Below are positions 38,475-49,125 of a stretch of 64,000 bases of DNA, in pieces. The notes beneath the pieces are model-generated. The model saw only the letters and a program-made list of their open reading frames with translations, had not been told where the DNA came from and ran no database searches. Position numbers and translations under genes: made by a program. Source of the DNA: Allobosea sp. BH3 (GTDB lineage: Bacteria > Pseudomonadota > Alphaproteobacteria > Rhizobiales > Beijerinckiaceae); the NCBI RefSeq assembly GCF_025499465.1, contig NZ_JAIMCA010000001.1, positions 620,001 through 684,000 on the forward strand, given 5' to 3'. Positions within the stretch are counted from its first letter, which is position 1. Every line of letters starts with the position of its first letter.

Positions 38475-39629
38475 TCAGGGCGCGTTGCTGGTCAGCGCCT
38501 GTTTCGCCACGGCCGCGAGCCAACCGGAGGTCGCGGGCAGGATCGCGTCGTTGAAATCGTAGCGGTCATTGTGCAGTTCGCCGCCATTCACCGCCGGCCC
38601 GTTGCCGACCCAGACATAGGCGCCCGGCCGATGCTGGAGGAAATTGCAGAAATCCTCCGAGGTGGTGTTCGCCGGCAGGTCGCGGCGCAGCGTCAGCCCG
38701 GCCGCCTTGGCCGCGCTCGCCGCCATCTCCTCCTCCAGCGGGGTGTTGATGGTCGCCAGGCCTCCCATCGTGAAATCGACATCGGCCTGCATCTCGAAAG
38801 TCGCGGCGATGTTCTGCGCGATGGCGCGGATGCGCTCCACCACACGCTCCTTCACCGGGACGGTGAAGACCCGGTAGGTGCCCTCGATCCAGACGCTGGT
38901 GGGGATCTGGTTGGAGGCGAGCCCGCCATGGATCTGGCCGATCGAGACGACCGCGCTGTCCATCGGGCCGATGTTGCGCGAGACGATGGTCTGCAGCGCG
39001 ACGAGCAGATGCCCCATCGCCGTGATCGGATCATGCGTGAGTTCCGGCTTGGCGGCATGGCCGGCCGTGCCGTTGAGCGTGATCTTGAACTTGCCAGGCT
39101 CGGCCATCACCGGGCCGTGATGCACGGCGACGGTGCCCGCCTCCAGCCCCGGCCAGTTGTGCAGGCCGAAGACACGCTCCATCGGGAAGCGCTCGAACAC
39201 GCCGTCCTCGATCATCGCCTTCGCCCCGCCATAGCCCTCCTCCGCCGGCTGGAACAGGAACTGCACCGTGCCGCTCCAGCTCTCGTCGCGGGCGAGCAGC
39301 GCCGCGGCGCCGAGCAGCGAGACGGTGTGCCCGTCATGGCCGCAGGCATGCATGACGTTGGTCGTGCCGGATTTGTAGGGCAGGTCATTCGCCTCCGCGA
39401 TCGGTAGAGCGTCCATGTCGGCGCGAAGCCCCACCGAGCGGCCGGATGCGCCGCGCTGCAACGTCGCCACCACACCATGCCCGCCGACATTCGCCTCGAA
39501 GGGGATGCCGAGTTCCTTCAGCTTCTCCCGCACGAAGGCGCTGGTCTTGGCCTCCTGCAGCGACAGTTCCGGGTTGGCGTGGAGATGGCGGCGCCAGGCG
39601 GTGAGCTTGTCGTGAAGGTCGCGGTCCAA
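38475..39629 (-). CDS. M20 family amidohydrolase (hippurate-hydrolase-like)
   Basis: A 384-residue metallopeptidase-family amidohydrolase of the M20D group (hippurate, IAA-amino acid or N-acetyl-diaminopimelate hydrolases). Metal-binding residues are in VMHACGHDGHTVSLLGAA and FLFQPAEEGYGGAKAM. The dimerisation lid is at about 185-295. The opening RRHLHANPELSLQE is typical. The start is a TTG at 39629 (MDRDLHDKL); no in-frame ATG fits better. The acyl group it removes cannot be told. Confidence 0.88.
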   Translation of the reverse strand: MDRDLHDKLTAWRRHLHANPELSLQEAKTSAFVREKLKELGIPFEANVGGHGVVATLQRGASGRSVGLRADMDALPIAEANDLPYKSGTTNVMHACGHDGHTVSLLGAAALLARDESWSGTVQFLFQPAEEGYGGAKAMIEDGVFERFPMERVFGLHNWPGLEAGTVAVHHGPVMAEPGKFKITLNGTAGHAAKPELTHDPITAMGHLLVALQTIVSRNIGPMDSAVVSIGQIHGGLASNQIPTSVWIEGTYRVFTVPVKERVVERIRAIAQNIAATFEMQADVDFTMGGLATINTPLEEEMAASAAKAAGLTLRRDLPANTTSEDFCNFLQHRPGAYVWVGNGPAVNGGELHNDRYDFNDAILPATSGWLAAVAKQALTSNAP

Positions 39630-39710
39630 GGTGGTATCGCTTGCAATTGGCTATCCAAAAAGTAAGTCCGCTCCTATCATGCCCATGGCCTATAGAGAAA
39701 CCATAAAGGT

Positions 39711-40610
39711 CTATTTTTTTGCGGCTGGGATTGGAGCGGCGCCGCCCAAGCTCTGAGACTGCGGCGGTGCCACGGGCGCGAAAGGGGCCTTCTCTTCCAA
39801 AAAAAGAGCCCTCGCCTGCTGGACACTAGCCTCAAACTGAGCGGTAGCCGGCCCGGGCGACAGACTATCAACGAGTTTTTTCGCGGCGTCCAAATGCTGA
39901 ATCGCCGCTACCTTGTCGCCTATATTTGCCTCAGCGTAAGACCAGTTAATTTCAGTCCAAATATCAAAGCTCTTCCTGATAAAATCGTTATACATAGCAT
40001 CGTTTTTTGGAAACAAATTCAGCGCCGTTTGATAATCAACCCTCCCAGATTGCGCGTCTCCAGTATTAAAGTAATTATTTGCGCGACCCCTTAAGGCAGT
40101 TATTTTGTCAGTTATATCAGATTTTGAGTTAATAGCTTTAGTATAAAAATCCCTGGATCCTTTTAGATTGAAAGCATTCTCGAGAGCGATAGCTATTGCA
40201 TAATACTCTGTAGCCGAGACATGACTATCGGAAAGTTTACTAGCAATTTCTGAGGCCTGCCTTGACAACAGAGTGTTTTCTTGAGCAATAAATCCAGATA
40301 TAACAGATATATTTTGTACATTATTAGAATGCTTAAGTTTTATTTCTATATCTTCTTTTGGAAGAGCCGCGAGTCTCTGCAGAAGAGACCGAAGCTCCAG
40401 TCGGTCCGCGTGAACTGATTGCTGTTTCGTTCTGAAATAGGATTCGGCAGTAGTTCCAAACGAAAAAAGAAGCGCTGTTATTGATATAATTGTTGGAATA
40501 CTCTTATACCAAGGTTGTCTTGAGGCCATTACGGCGATCTGTAGGGCATCAACCTCTTGTTTCAATAAATCATATTCTCGTTTAATTGCGGAAACATCTT
40601 CGTTCGACAT
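39711..40610 (-). CDS. unknown AT-rich membrane-anchored protein with TPR-like region
   Basis: Not recognised as any family. It has 299 residues. A short helical, heptad-like start (AIKREYDLLKQEVDALQIAV) is followed by one hydrophobic segment at about 38-54 (SIPTIISITALLFSFG) and a long mostly helical C-terminal part. From about 130 to 260 there are degenerate TPR-like pieces: EYYAIAIALENAFNLKGSRD, ALRGRANNYFNTGDAQSGRV and SYAEANIGDKVAAIQHLDAA. The tail is Ala/Pro-rich. A strong AGGAGG site precedes ATG 40610. The codon use is AT-rich (many AAA, ATA, AAT, TTT), unlike every neighbour, so recent transfer is likely. It sits between an M20 hydrolase and lysK. Confidence 0.75.
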   Translation of the reverse strand: MSNEDVSAIKREYDLLKQEVDALQIAVMASRQPWYKSIPTIISITALLFSFGTTAESYFRTKQQSVHADRLELRSLLQRLAALPKEDIEIKLKHSNNVQNISVISGFIAQENTLLSRQASEIASKLSDSHVSATEYYAIAIALENAFNLKGSRDFYTKAINSKSDITDKITALRGRANNYFNTGDAQSGRVDYQTALNLFPKNDAMYNDFIRKSFDIWTEINWSYAEANIGDKVAAIQHLDAAKKLVDSLSPGPATAQFEASVQQARALFLEEKAPFAPVAPPQSQSLGGAAPIPAAKK

Positions 40611-40881
40611 CGAACCCTCCTATCCCTGAAAAGGCGATCGACGGTATTCTGTATCAACGACCGATCGCGAGAACGGCCGCCTCTAAGAAGTCACTCGAAT
40701 TAGAGTAGGCTTGAAGATCGCTCTAGAGGCAAGTCGACAAACCGTAGGGATTTGGTTCTGCCCCCCCGAGCCAGTCATCGACATGCATGACGGCTGGTCT
40801 CAGAAGCATTGACGCGGCCCTTTCTGATCTGCCAAAGCCGATGATCCGGCTTCTCGCCGAAAAGAGAGGATTCCCGACCAC
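40611..40881. other. intergenic region between the AT-rich gene and lysK
   Basis: About 270 bases, of mixed composition at the edge of the AT-rich island. It contains CCAGTCAT..ATGACGGCTGG (40771-40797), an imperfect inverted repeat upstream of lysK, and a GCGATCG/CGATCGC-like pair near 40635-40670. The lysK promoter should lie here. No attachment-site duplication or tRNA is visible. Confidence 0.4.
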
Positions 40882-42591
40882 ATGCCCGCCTTCGACGCCG
40901 CCCTCGTTGACGCCGCCCAGCGTTCGGCCGCCTGGCCGTTCGAGGAAGCGCGCAAACTCGTGGCTCGCATCGAGAAGTCGGGCAAGAAATCGGTGATCTT
41001 CGAAACCGGCTACGGCCCCTCGGGCCTGCCGCATATCGGCACCTTCGGCGAGGTCGCACGCACCTCCATGGTGCGCCACGCCTTCCGCGTGCTCACCGGC
41101 GACACCATCCCGACCCGGCTGATCGCCTTCTCGGACGACATGGACGGCCTGCGCAAGGTGCCGGACAACGTGCCGAACAAGGATCTGCTCGCCGCCAATC
41201 TCGGCAAGCCGCTGACCGAGGTGCCGGATCCGTTCGGCACGCACGACAGCTTCGGCCGCCACAACAACGCCCGCCTGCGCGCCTTCCTCGACGGCTTCGG
41301 CTTCGACTACGAGTTCAAGTCCTCGACGGACAGCTACCGTGCCGGCGAGTTCGACGCGACGCTGCTCAAGATGCTCGCCCGCTACGATGCGGTGATGAAG
41401 ATCATGCTGCCCACGCTGCGCGAGGAGCGGGCGGCGACCTACTCGCCCTTCCTCCCGATCCACCCGAAGACGCGCGTCGTCATGCAGGTGCCGATCGACG
41501 AGGTCGATGTCGAGGCCGGCACCATCGCCTGGGCCGATCCGGAAACCAAAGAGCGCTTCGTCACCCCCGTCACCGGCGGCCATGTGAAGCTGCAATGGAA
41601 GCCGGACTGGGCGATGCGCTGGGTTGCGCTCGGCGTCGACTACGAGATGGCGGGCAAGGACCTGATCGACTCGGTCAAGGTCTCCTCGCAGATCGCCCGC
41701 GCCCTCGACGCCCCGCCGCCGGAGGGCTTCAACTACGAGCTCTTCCTCGACGAGCAGGGCCAGAAGATCTCGAAGTCCAAGGGCAACGGCCTGACCATCG
41801 AGGAATGGCTGACCTACGGCCCGCCGGAAAGCCTGGCGCTCTACATGTTCCAGCGCCCGCGCGAGGCCAAGAAGCTCCACTTCGACGTCATCCCGCGCGC
41901 CATCGACGAATATCTCCAGTTCCTCAACGGCTATGAGAAGCAGGATTGGAAGAACCGCCTCGGCAACCCGGTCTGGCATCTCCATGACGGCGAGCCGCCG
42001 GCCCCGGAGGTCGTCTCCACCGGCGAGGGCGAGAACGCGGTCAGGACGCAGGTCACCTTCGGCCTGCTGATGAACCTCGTCGCCGTGGCGAACTCCGAGG
42101 ACAAGGCCGTGCTCTGGGGCTTCCTCCAGCGCTACGCCCCGGGCATCTCGTCGCAGACGCATCCGCGCCTCGACGCGCTGGTCGGCTACGCCATCGCCTA
42201 TTTCCGCGACTTCGTGAAACCGGCAAAGAACTACCGCCCGGCCGACGAGGTCGAGCGCGAAGCTTTCACGAAGCTCGACGCCGCCATCGCCGCGCTGCCG
42301 GCAGATGCGACGCCCGAGATGGTGCAGGACACCGCGCTCGACGTCGCGCGCGCCATCCCGCGCTACCAGAACCTCGCCGCCAAGAACGCCACGCCGGAGC
42401 GGCCGGGCGTCTCCGGCGATTGGTGGAAAGCGATCTATCAGGTGATGTTCGGCGAGGATCAGGGGCCGCGCTTCGGCTCCTTCGCGGCCATCTACGGCCT
42501 GCCCAACACGCGCACCCTGATCGCCAAGGCGCTGGCCGGCGATCTCGTGAAAGAGCATGCCGCCTTCCTCGACGCGCGCAAAGCTGGCTGA
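40882..42591 (+). CDS. lysK: class I lysyl-tRNA synthetase
   Basis: A 569-residue class I LysRS (archaeal-type), which charges tRNA-Lys and is structurally unrelated to the class II enzyme of most bacteria. The HIGH motif is P50-HIG ([16 protein letters not shown]), and the KMSKS motif is K295-ISKSKGN. Fragments such as [15 protein letters not shown] and [18 protein letters not shown] are typical. This form is common in Alphaproteobacteria. It is followed by a palindromic repeat and a GlcD-like gene on the same strand. Confidence 0.96.
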   Translation: MPAFDAALVDAAQRSAAWPFEEARKLVARIEKSGKKSVIFETGYGPSGLPHIGTFGEVARTSMVRHAFRVLTGDTIPTRLIAFSDDMDGLRKVPDNVPNKDLLAANLGKPLTEVPDPFGTHDSFGRHNNARLRAFLDGFGFDYEFKSSTDSYRAGEFDATLLKMLARYDAVMKIMLPTLREERAATYSPFLPIHPKTRVVMQVPIDEVDVEAGTIAWADPETKERFVTPVTGGHVKLQWKPDWAMRWVALGVDYEMAGKDLIDSVKVSSQIARALDAPPPEGFNYELFLDEQGQKISKSKGNGLTIEEWLTYGPPESLALYMFQRPREAKKLHFDVIPRAIDEYLQFLNGYEKQDWKNRLGNPVWHLHDGEPPAPEVVSTGEGENAVRTQVTFGLLMNLVAVANSEDKAVLWGFLQRYAPGISSQTHPRLDALVGYAIAYFRDFVKPAKNYRPADEVEREAFTKLDAAIAALPADATPEMVQDTALDVARAIPRYQNLAAKNATPERPGVSGDWWKAIYQVMFGEDQGPRFGSFAAIYGLPNTRTLIAKALAGDLVKEHAAFLDARKAG

Positions 42592-42592
42592 A

Positions 42593-42636
42593 GCATTTTC
42601 AAGCGAAGTGGACCCCGGTTCGCGTGAAGAAAATGC
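42593..42636. repeat. palindromic repeat, GCATTTTC type
   Basis: GCATTTTC and GAAAATGC arms enclose AAGCGAAGTGGACCCCGGTT then CGCGTGAA, with an inner TTC-CGAAG-like pairing. It lies directly after the lysK stop and could form its 3' RNA structure. It is similar in layout to the element at 31173-31219. Confidence 0.75.
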
Positions 42637-42690
42637 GGTAAGAAAACCGACCAGCCGCACATCGCCTCCCGCTACCCCTAGGAGCCTGAC

Positions 42691-44076
42691 ATGACCATTC
42701 CCGACGATGCGCTGACAGCGCTGGCGGAGGCGGTCGGGCCGGGCAGCCTGCGAACGGGCGAGGCGATCCCCGCCCGCAACCGCAAGGACGCCTCCAAGGC
42801 GGCGGAAGGCCTGCCGGCCGCCCTCGTCACGCCGCGCTCGACAGATGAGGTCGCGGCGGTGCTGGCGATCTGCTCGCGCTTCTCGCTGCCCGTCGTCGTC
42901 CAGGGCGGCATGACCGGCCTCGCCGGCGGCGCCTCACCCCAGGCGGGCGAGGTCGCGCTGTCGCTGGAGCGGATGAGCGGCGTCGAGGAGATCGACCCGG
43001 TCTCCCGGACCATGACGGTGCTCGCCGGCACGCCCCTCTCCGTCGTGCAGGAGAAGGCGGCGGAGGCGGGCTTCCTCTACGGCGTCGATCTCGGCGCGCG
43101 CGGCAGCTGCACCATCGGCGGCAATGTCGCGACCAATGCCGGCGGCGTGCAGGTGCTGCGCTACGGCATGACCCGGCGCAACGTACTCGGCCTCGAGGTC
43201 GTCACCGCCGATGGGCGCATCGTCAGCCACCTGAAGAAGGTGGTGAAGAACAATGCCGGCTATGACTGGACGCAGCTCTTCATCGGCAGCGAGGGCACGC
43301 TCGGCGTCGTAACCCGCGTGCTGCTCGCCCTGCAGCCGGCAGTGACCGGCGTGCAGACCGCGCTCTGCGCGGCACAGGATGTCGGCAAGGCGCTCGCGGC
43401 GCTGAACCGCCTCGAAGCCCGCCTCGGCGGCAGCCTGCTCGCCTTCGAGGCGATGTGGCCGGAATACATGAAGGCCGCCGTCGATCATGGCGGCCTGCCC
43501 TGGCCTTTCCCCGCCGCGCGCCCCGAGCTTACGCTCGTCATCGAGGCCGCGATGGGCTCCGCAGCCGGTGAAGAGGCCTTTGCTGAAGCTCTCGCCGAAC
43601 TGGCGGAAGAGGGCCTGCTGGACGATGCCCTGATCGCGCAGTCCGGCCGCGACCGCACCCGCTTCTGGGCCTATCGCGAGGCAAACTACGAGTTCTACCG
43701 CGACCTGCCGCCCGGCGTGCATTTCGACGTCAGCATTCCGCTGGGCTCGATGGAAAAGGCGGTCGCGCTGCTGCGCGAGCGCGTCGTGGCGCGAAGCCCC
43801 GAGGCGTTCGCCATCGTCTTCGGCCATCTCGCCGACAGCAACCTGCACATCTCGATCCATTCGGCGGTCATGGAACTCTCGGGCTTCGCCGACATCCTCT
43901 ATGAGTTGGTCCGCGAGATGGAAGGCAGCGTCTCCGCCGAGCATGGCGTCGGCATCCTCAAGCGCCCCTATCTCGGCATGAGCCGCTCGCCCGAGGAAAT
44001 CGCCCTGATGGGCTCGTTGAAGCGGACGCTCGACCCCGGCAACATCCTCAATCGCGGGCGAATCCTGCCCGCTTGA
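42691..44076 (+). CDS. FAD-binding oxidoreductase (GlcD/D-2-hydroxyacid dehydrogenase family)
   Basis: A 461-residue flavoprotein. The FAD_binding_4 (PCMH) domain is at about 40-215: VVVQGGMTGLAGGASPQ and GSCTIGGNVATNAGGVQVLR. The C-terminal FAD-oxidase domain has LFIGSEGTLGVVTR before it and FGHLADSNLHISIH and SAEHGVGILKRPYL, with metal-binding His residues. It acts on D-lactate, glycolate or another D-2-hydroxy acid; the exact one is unclear. GlcE and GlcF are absent, so it is probably a single-chain dehydrogenase. It lies next to a nitroreductase gene on the same strand. Confidence 0.88.
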   Translation: MTIPDDALTALAEAVGPGSLRTGEAIPARNRKDASKAAEGLPAALVTPRSTDEVAAVLAICSRFSLPVVVQGGMTGLAGGASPQAGEVALSLERMSGVEEIDPVSRTMTVLAGTPLSVVQEKAAEAGFLYGVDLGARGSCTIGGNVATNAGGVQVLRYGMTRRNVLGLEVVTADGRIVSHLKKVVKNNAGYDWTQLFIGSEGTLGVVTRVLLALQPAVTGVQTALCAAQDVGKALAALNRLEARLGGSLLAFEAMWPEYMKAAVDHGGLPWPFPAARPELTLVIEAAMGSAAGEEAFAEALAELAEEGLLDDALIAQSGRDRTRFWAYREANYEFYRDLPPGVHFDVSIPLGSMEKAVALLRERVVARSPEAFAIVFGHLADSNLHISIHSAVMELSGFADILYELVREMEGSVSAEHGVGILKRPYLGMSRSPEEIALMGSLKRTLDPGNILNRGRILPA

Positions 44077-44114
44077 ATAGCACCGCCGCCGGCGAACGCA
44101 GAAGGATCGACGCG

Positions 44115-44795
44115 ATGATGCCTGCCGAAGCCGTCGAACACGCCATCCGCTCGCGCCGTGCCGTGCGCGGCTTCCTGCCCGATCCGGTCGATCCCGCGCT
44201 GATGCGCCACCTGATCGATCTCGCCGCGCAGTCCCCCTCCGGCACCAACATGCAGCCCTGGAAGCTCCGGGTGATCGGGCCGCAAACGCGGGCGCGGCTG
44301 GAGGCGGCGCTGCTGGCGGCCCTGGAAGCCGGCGAGCGGCCGGGCGTCGAGGAATACCGCTACTATCCCGAGCACTTCCGCGAACCCTACCTCGCCCGCC
44401 GCCGCAAGGTCGGCTGGGACCTCTATGGCCTGCTCGGCGTGGTGAAGGGCGACACCGAGGGCATGAAGCGCCAGACGGCCGCCAATCTGCGCTTCTTCGA
44501 TGCGCCCGTCGCGCTGATGCTGACCATTGATCGCGATCTCGAGATCGGGTCCTGGCTCGATCTCGGCATGTTCATCCAGACTCTGCTGGTCGCGACGCAG
44601 GGCCACGGCCTCGATTCCTGCCCACAGGCGATTTTCGCACAGTTCCATACAATCGTTCGGCGCGAGCTCGTCATCCCCGAGAACGAGATCGTCGTCTGCG
44701 GCATCGCCATCGGCAAGGCTGATCCCGAAGCCCCGGCCAACCGCCTCGTGCCCGAACGCGAGCCGGTCGAGAGCTTCACCACCTGGCTGGATTGA
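44115..44795 (+). CDS. nitroreductase family protein
   Basis: A 226-residue FMN-dependent nitroreductase-fold enzyme. FMN-binding residues are in AIRSRRAVRGFLPDPV and AAQSPSGTNMQPW, and later LDLGMFIQTLLVATQGHGLD and CGIAIGKADPEAPAN fit the family. A longer frame starts at 44073 with TTG overlapping the previous stop, but ATG 44115 with AGAAGGA before it is preferred. The substrate is unknown; it may share an operon with the preceding GlcD-like gene. Confidence 0.88.
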   Translation: MMPAEAVEHAIRSRRAVRGFLPDPVDPALMRHLIDLAAQSPSGTNMQPWKLRVIGPQTRARLEAALLAALEAGERPGVEEYRYYPEHFREPYLARRRKVGWDLYGLLGVVKGDTEGMKRQTAANLRFFDAPVALMLTIDRDLEIGSWLDLGMFIQTLLVATQGHGLDSCPQAIFAQFHTIVRRELVIPENEIVVCGIAIGKADPEAPANRLVPEREPVESFTTWLD

Positions 44796-44825
44796 GCGAA
44801 GCCCCAGAACGGCGGCGTGGTTCCT

Positions 44826-45938
44826 TCAGTGTCCCGGCCCGCCTTCCGATAATGGCTTGGCCGTATCTTTCCTGAAGAGCTTGAGCACAGGCCCTACCAG
44901 CCAGTGCATCGCTAGGACGACGATGCTGCCGACGATCAGCCCGAAGATCGCCGCCAGCGCAGCGCCCACCAGCCATTCGCCGACACCACCGACCGCTGCC
45001 GGAAGAGCCCGGCCGGCCGCGGCCGCGAGATCATGGACGCCATGTCCGAGACCGGCGAGGCCATAGCCTTCCAGCCCATGGATGATGATGCCGCCCCCGA
45101 CCCAGAGCATCGCCGCGGTTCCGACCGTGCCCAGCAGGCTCAGGAAATGCGGCATGCCCACAACCAGCGCCCGGCCGAGCGGTTGCGTCAGCCGGGCGAG
45201 CGCCCGGTCGAACCCGTTCGCCCCTTCCGGATTCCGCCGCAGCAATCCCAGCAGGCTCGACGCCGGGCGCGGGTTGGCGGCGAGCGCCACGCCGAAATCG
45301 TCCGCCTTCACGATCAGTGCCACCACGCCATAGACCGCGGCGGTGATGCCGATGCCGACGACGGCAAGGACCGCCGCCTTCATCCAGAAGGACTGGTCGG
45401 AGACGCCAGCCAGCGTGATCGCCATGATCTCCGCCGAGAGAATGAAATCGGTCTTGATCGCGCCGGCGATCTTCTGCTGCTCGAGCGCGGCGGAATCGCC
45501 GACCGGCTCCCCTGCCTTGCCATCGCCATGCGAACCGTGCGGCAGCACCAGCTCCAGCACCTTCTCCGCCCCCTCGAAGCAGAGATAGGCGCCGCCGGCC
45601 ATCAGCAATGGCGTGATCGCCCAGGGCGCGACGAGCGCGAGGATCAGCGCGCCCGGCAGCAGGAAGAGAAGCTTGTTGCGCAGCGAGCCCATCGCGATGC
45701 GCCAGATGATCGGCAGTTCGCGGGTGGCCGCGAAACCCACCGCATAGCGCGGCGTCACCGCCGCATCATCGATGACGACGCCGGCCGCCTTGGCGCCGGC
45801 CTTGCCGGCCTGCGCCGCCACATCGTCGAGCGAGGAGGTCGCGACCTTCGCCATGCCGGCGAGATCGTCGACCGACGAAGCCGCGACCTTGGCGATGCCC
45901 GCGACATCGTCGAGCAATGCGAACAGACCCGAAGCCAA
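44826..45938 (-). CDS. DUF808 domain membrane protein
   Basis: A 370-residue membrane protein of the DUF808 (YedI) family, of unknown function. It opens MASGLFALLDDVAGIAKVAA and has two copies of a VDDLAGMAK-type segment in the first 40 residues. About six to eight hydrophobic segments follow, and the conserved AVTPRYAVGF and ELPIIWRIAMGSLRNK are present. It is convergent with the nitroreductase. Confidence 0.88.
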   Translation of the reverse strand: MASGLFALLDDVAGIAKVAASSVDDLAGMAKVATSSLDDVAAQAGKAGAKAAGVVIDDAAVTPRYAVGFAATRELPIIWRIAMGSLRNKLLFLLPGALILALVAPWAITPLLMAGGAYLCFEGAEKVLELVLPHGSHGDGKAGEPVGDSAALEQQKIAGAIKTDFILSAEIMAITLAGVSDQSFWMKAAVLAVVGIGITAAVYGVVALIVKADDFGVALAANPRPASSLLGLLRRNPEGANGFDRALARLTQPLGRALVVGMPHFLSLLGTVGTAAMLWVGGGIIIHGLEGYGLAGLGHGVHDLAAAAGRALPAAVGGVGEWLVGAALAAIFGLIVGSIVVLAMHWLVGPVLKLFRKDTAKPLSEGGPGH

Positions 45939-46029
45939 ACGCCCCTCCCGGATGAACTCACGCGGGAGAGACTAGCTTGGGCGGCATGACGATGGAAACA
46001 CGGGTCGGATGCGCCGATCCGACGAGCTG

Positions 46030-46122
46030 CGTCATTCTCGGGCTTGACCCGAGAATCTCCTGCCGGAAGAGACTCAGACGCCTCCGTGTCCTGAGATGCT
46101 CGGGTCAAGCCCGAGCATGACG
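46030..46122. repeat. bipartite palindromic repeat, copy 9
   Basis: Hairpins ATTCTCGGGCTTGACCCGAG then AAT and GATGCTCGGGTCAAGCCCGA then GCAT, with ends GTCAT and ATGACG. The most regular copy in the window. It lies between the DUF808 and FadB-like genes. Confidence 0.88.
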
Positions 46123-46148
46123 CGCAAGTGTCAGCAAGAAGGGCCCGC

Positions 46149-48212
<2,064 letters not shown>

Positions 48213-48361
48213 CGACGGCATCTCCAGCCTCTGAGTCGCGCCGTTGTTTAAAGCCTGCCGTCTCATGGTGGCAACGGCACGGCCACAGGCCGGGGGGCGC
48301 TGCCTCGCTTGACCCTGCGCGAGAGCCCATGCCATCCCGGCAGCAGCGGAGGAGCGAAACA

Positions 48362-49111
48362 ATGAGCGAAAGCGTGCTGAGCCAGGTCGCCGCGGACGGC
48401 GTCGTGCAGATCACCATGAACCGGCCAGACCGCAAGAACGCGCTCGACCGCGCCAGCTACGCCGGCCTCATCGACGCCATCGCCGCGGCCGAGGCCGATG
48501 CCTCGATCCGCGCCATGCTGCTGACCGGTGCGGGCGGCTGCTTCACCAGCGGCAACGACATCAAGGATTTCGCCATGGCCGCCGCGGCCGGCGAGGGCCC
48601 GCGCGTCGCCATCGACTTCCTGAATGCGATCTCGACAGCGAAGAAGCCGATCGTCGCCGCCGTCGAGGGCTTCGCCGTCGGCATCGGCACGACGATGCTG
48701 CTGCATTGCGACCTCGCCTTCGCCGGCCGCTCGGCGACCTTCCGCCTGCCCTTCACCGCGCTCGGCCTCTCGCCGGAAGGCGGATCGAGCTATCTGCTGC
48801 CGGTCGTCGCCGGATCCAAGAAGGCGGCCGAACTGCTGATGCTGGGCGCGCCCTTCGATGCCGCCACGGCCGCCGAGGCCGGGCTCGTCAACGCCGTGGT
48901 CGAGGAAGGCACGGCGCTGGAGGCAGGGTTCGCCCGCGCCAAGGCGCTCGCCGCGCTGCCGCCTGAATCCCTGGCCCTGACCAAGATGCTGCTGAAGCGC
49001 GGCTCGGCCGCGGCAGTGGCCGAGACCATCGCGACCGAGGCCCGCCATTTCGGCGAAAGGCTGCGCTCGCCCGAGGCGATCGCAGCCTTTGCAGCCTTCC
49101 TGAAGAAGTGA
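48362..49111 (+). CDS. enoyl-CoA hydratase/isomerase, ECI2-like
   Basis: A 249-residue crotonase-fold protein. The oxyanion hole segments are [10 protein letters not shown] and [20 protein letters not shown]. In place of the PEI.LGL..G.GGT hydratase segment with two Glu, it has [20 protein letters not shown], so only the second Glu is kept. This resembles Delta3,Delta2-enoyl-CoA isomerase 2 more than a true hydratase. The inference is isomerisation of unsaturated acyl-CoAs, in keeping with the divergent FadB-like gene. ATG 48362 is chosen. Confidence 0.85.
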   Translation: MSESVLSQVAADGVVQITMNRPDRKNALDRASYAGLIDAIAAAEADASIRAMLLTGAGGCFTSGNDIKDFAMAAAAGEGPRVAIDFLNAISTAKKPIVAAVEGFAVGIGTTMLLHCDLAFAGRSATFRLPFTALGLSPEGGSSYLLPVVAGSKKAAELLMLGAPFDAATAAEAGLVNAVVEEGTALEAGFARAKALAALPPESLALTKMLLKRGSAAAVAETIATEARHFGERLRSPEAIAAFAAFLKK

Positions 49112-49125
49112 ATGAGTGGCGGCCC

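Noticed and set aside
40723..42660. A 645-codon frame antisense to lysK
   Set aside because: It is a shadow of lysK codon bias; its protein is compositionally biased and motif-free.
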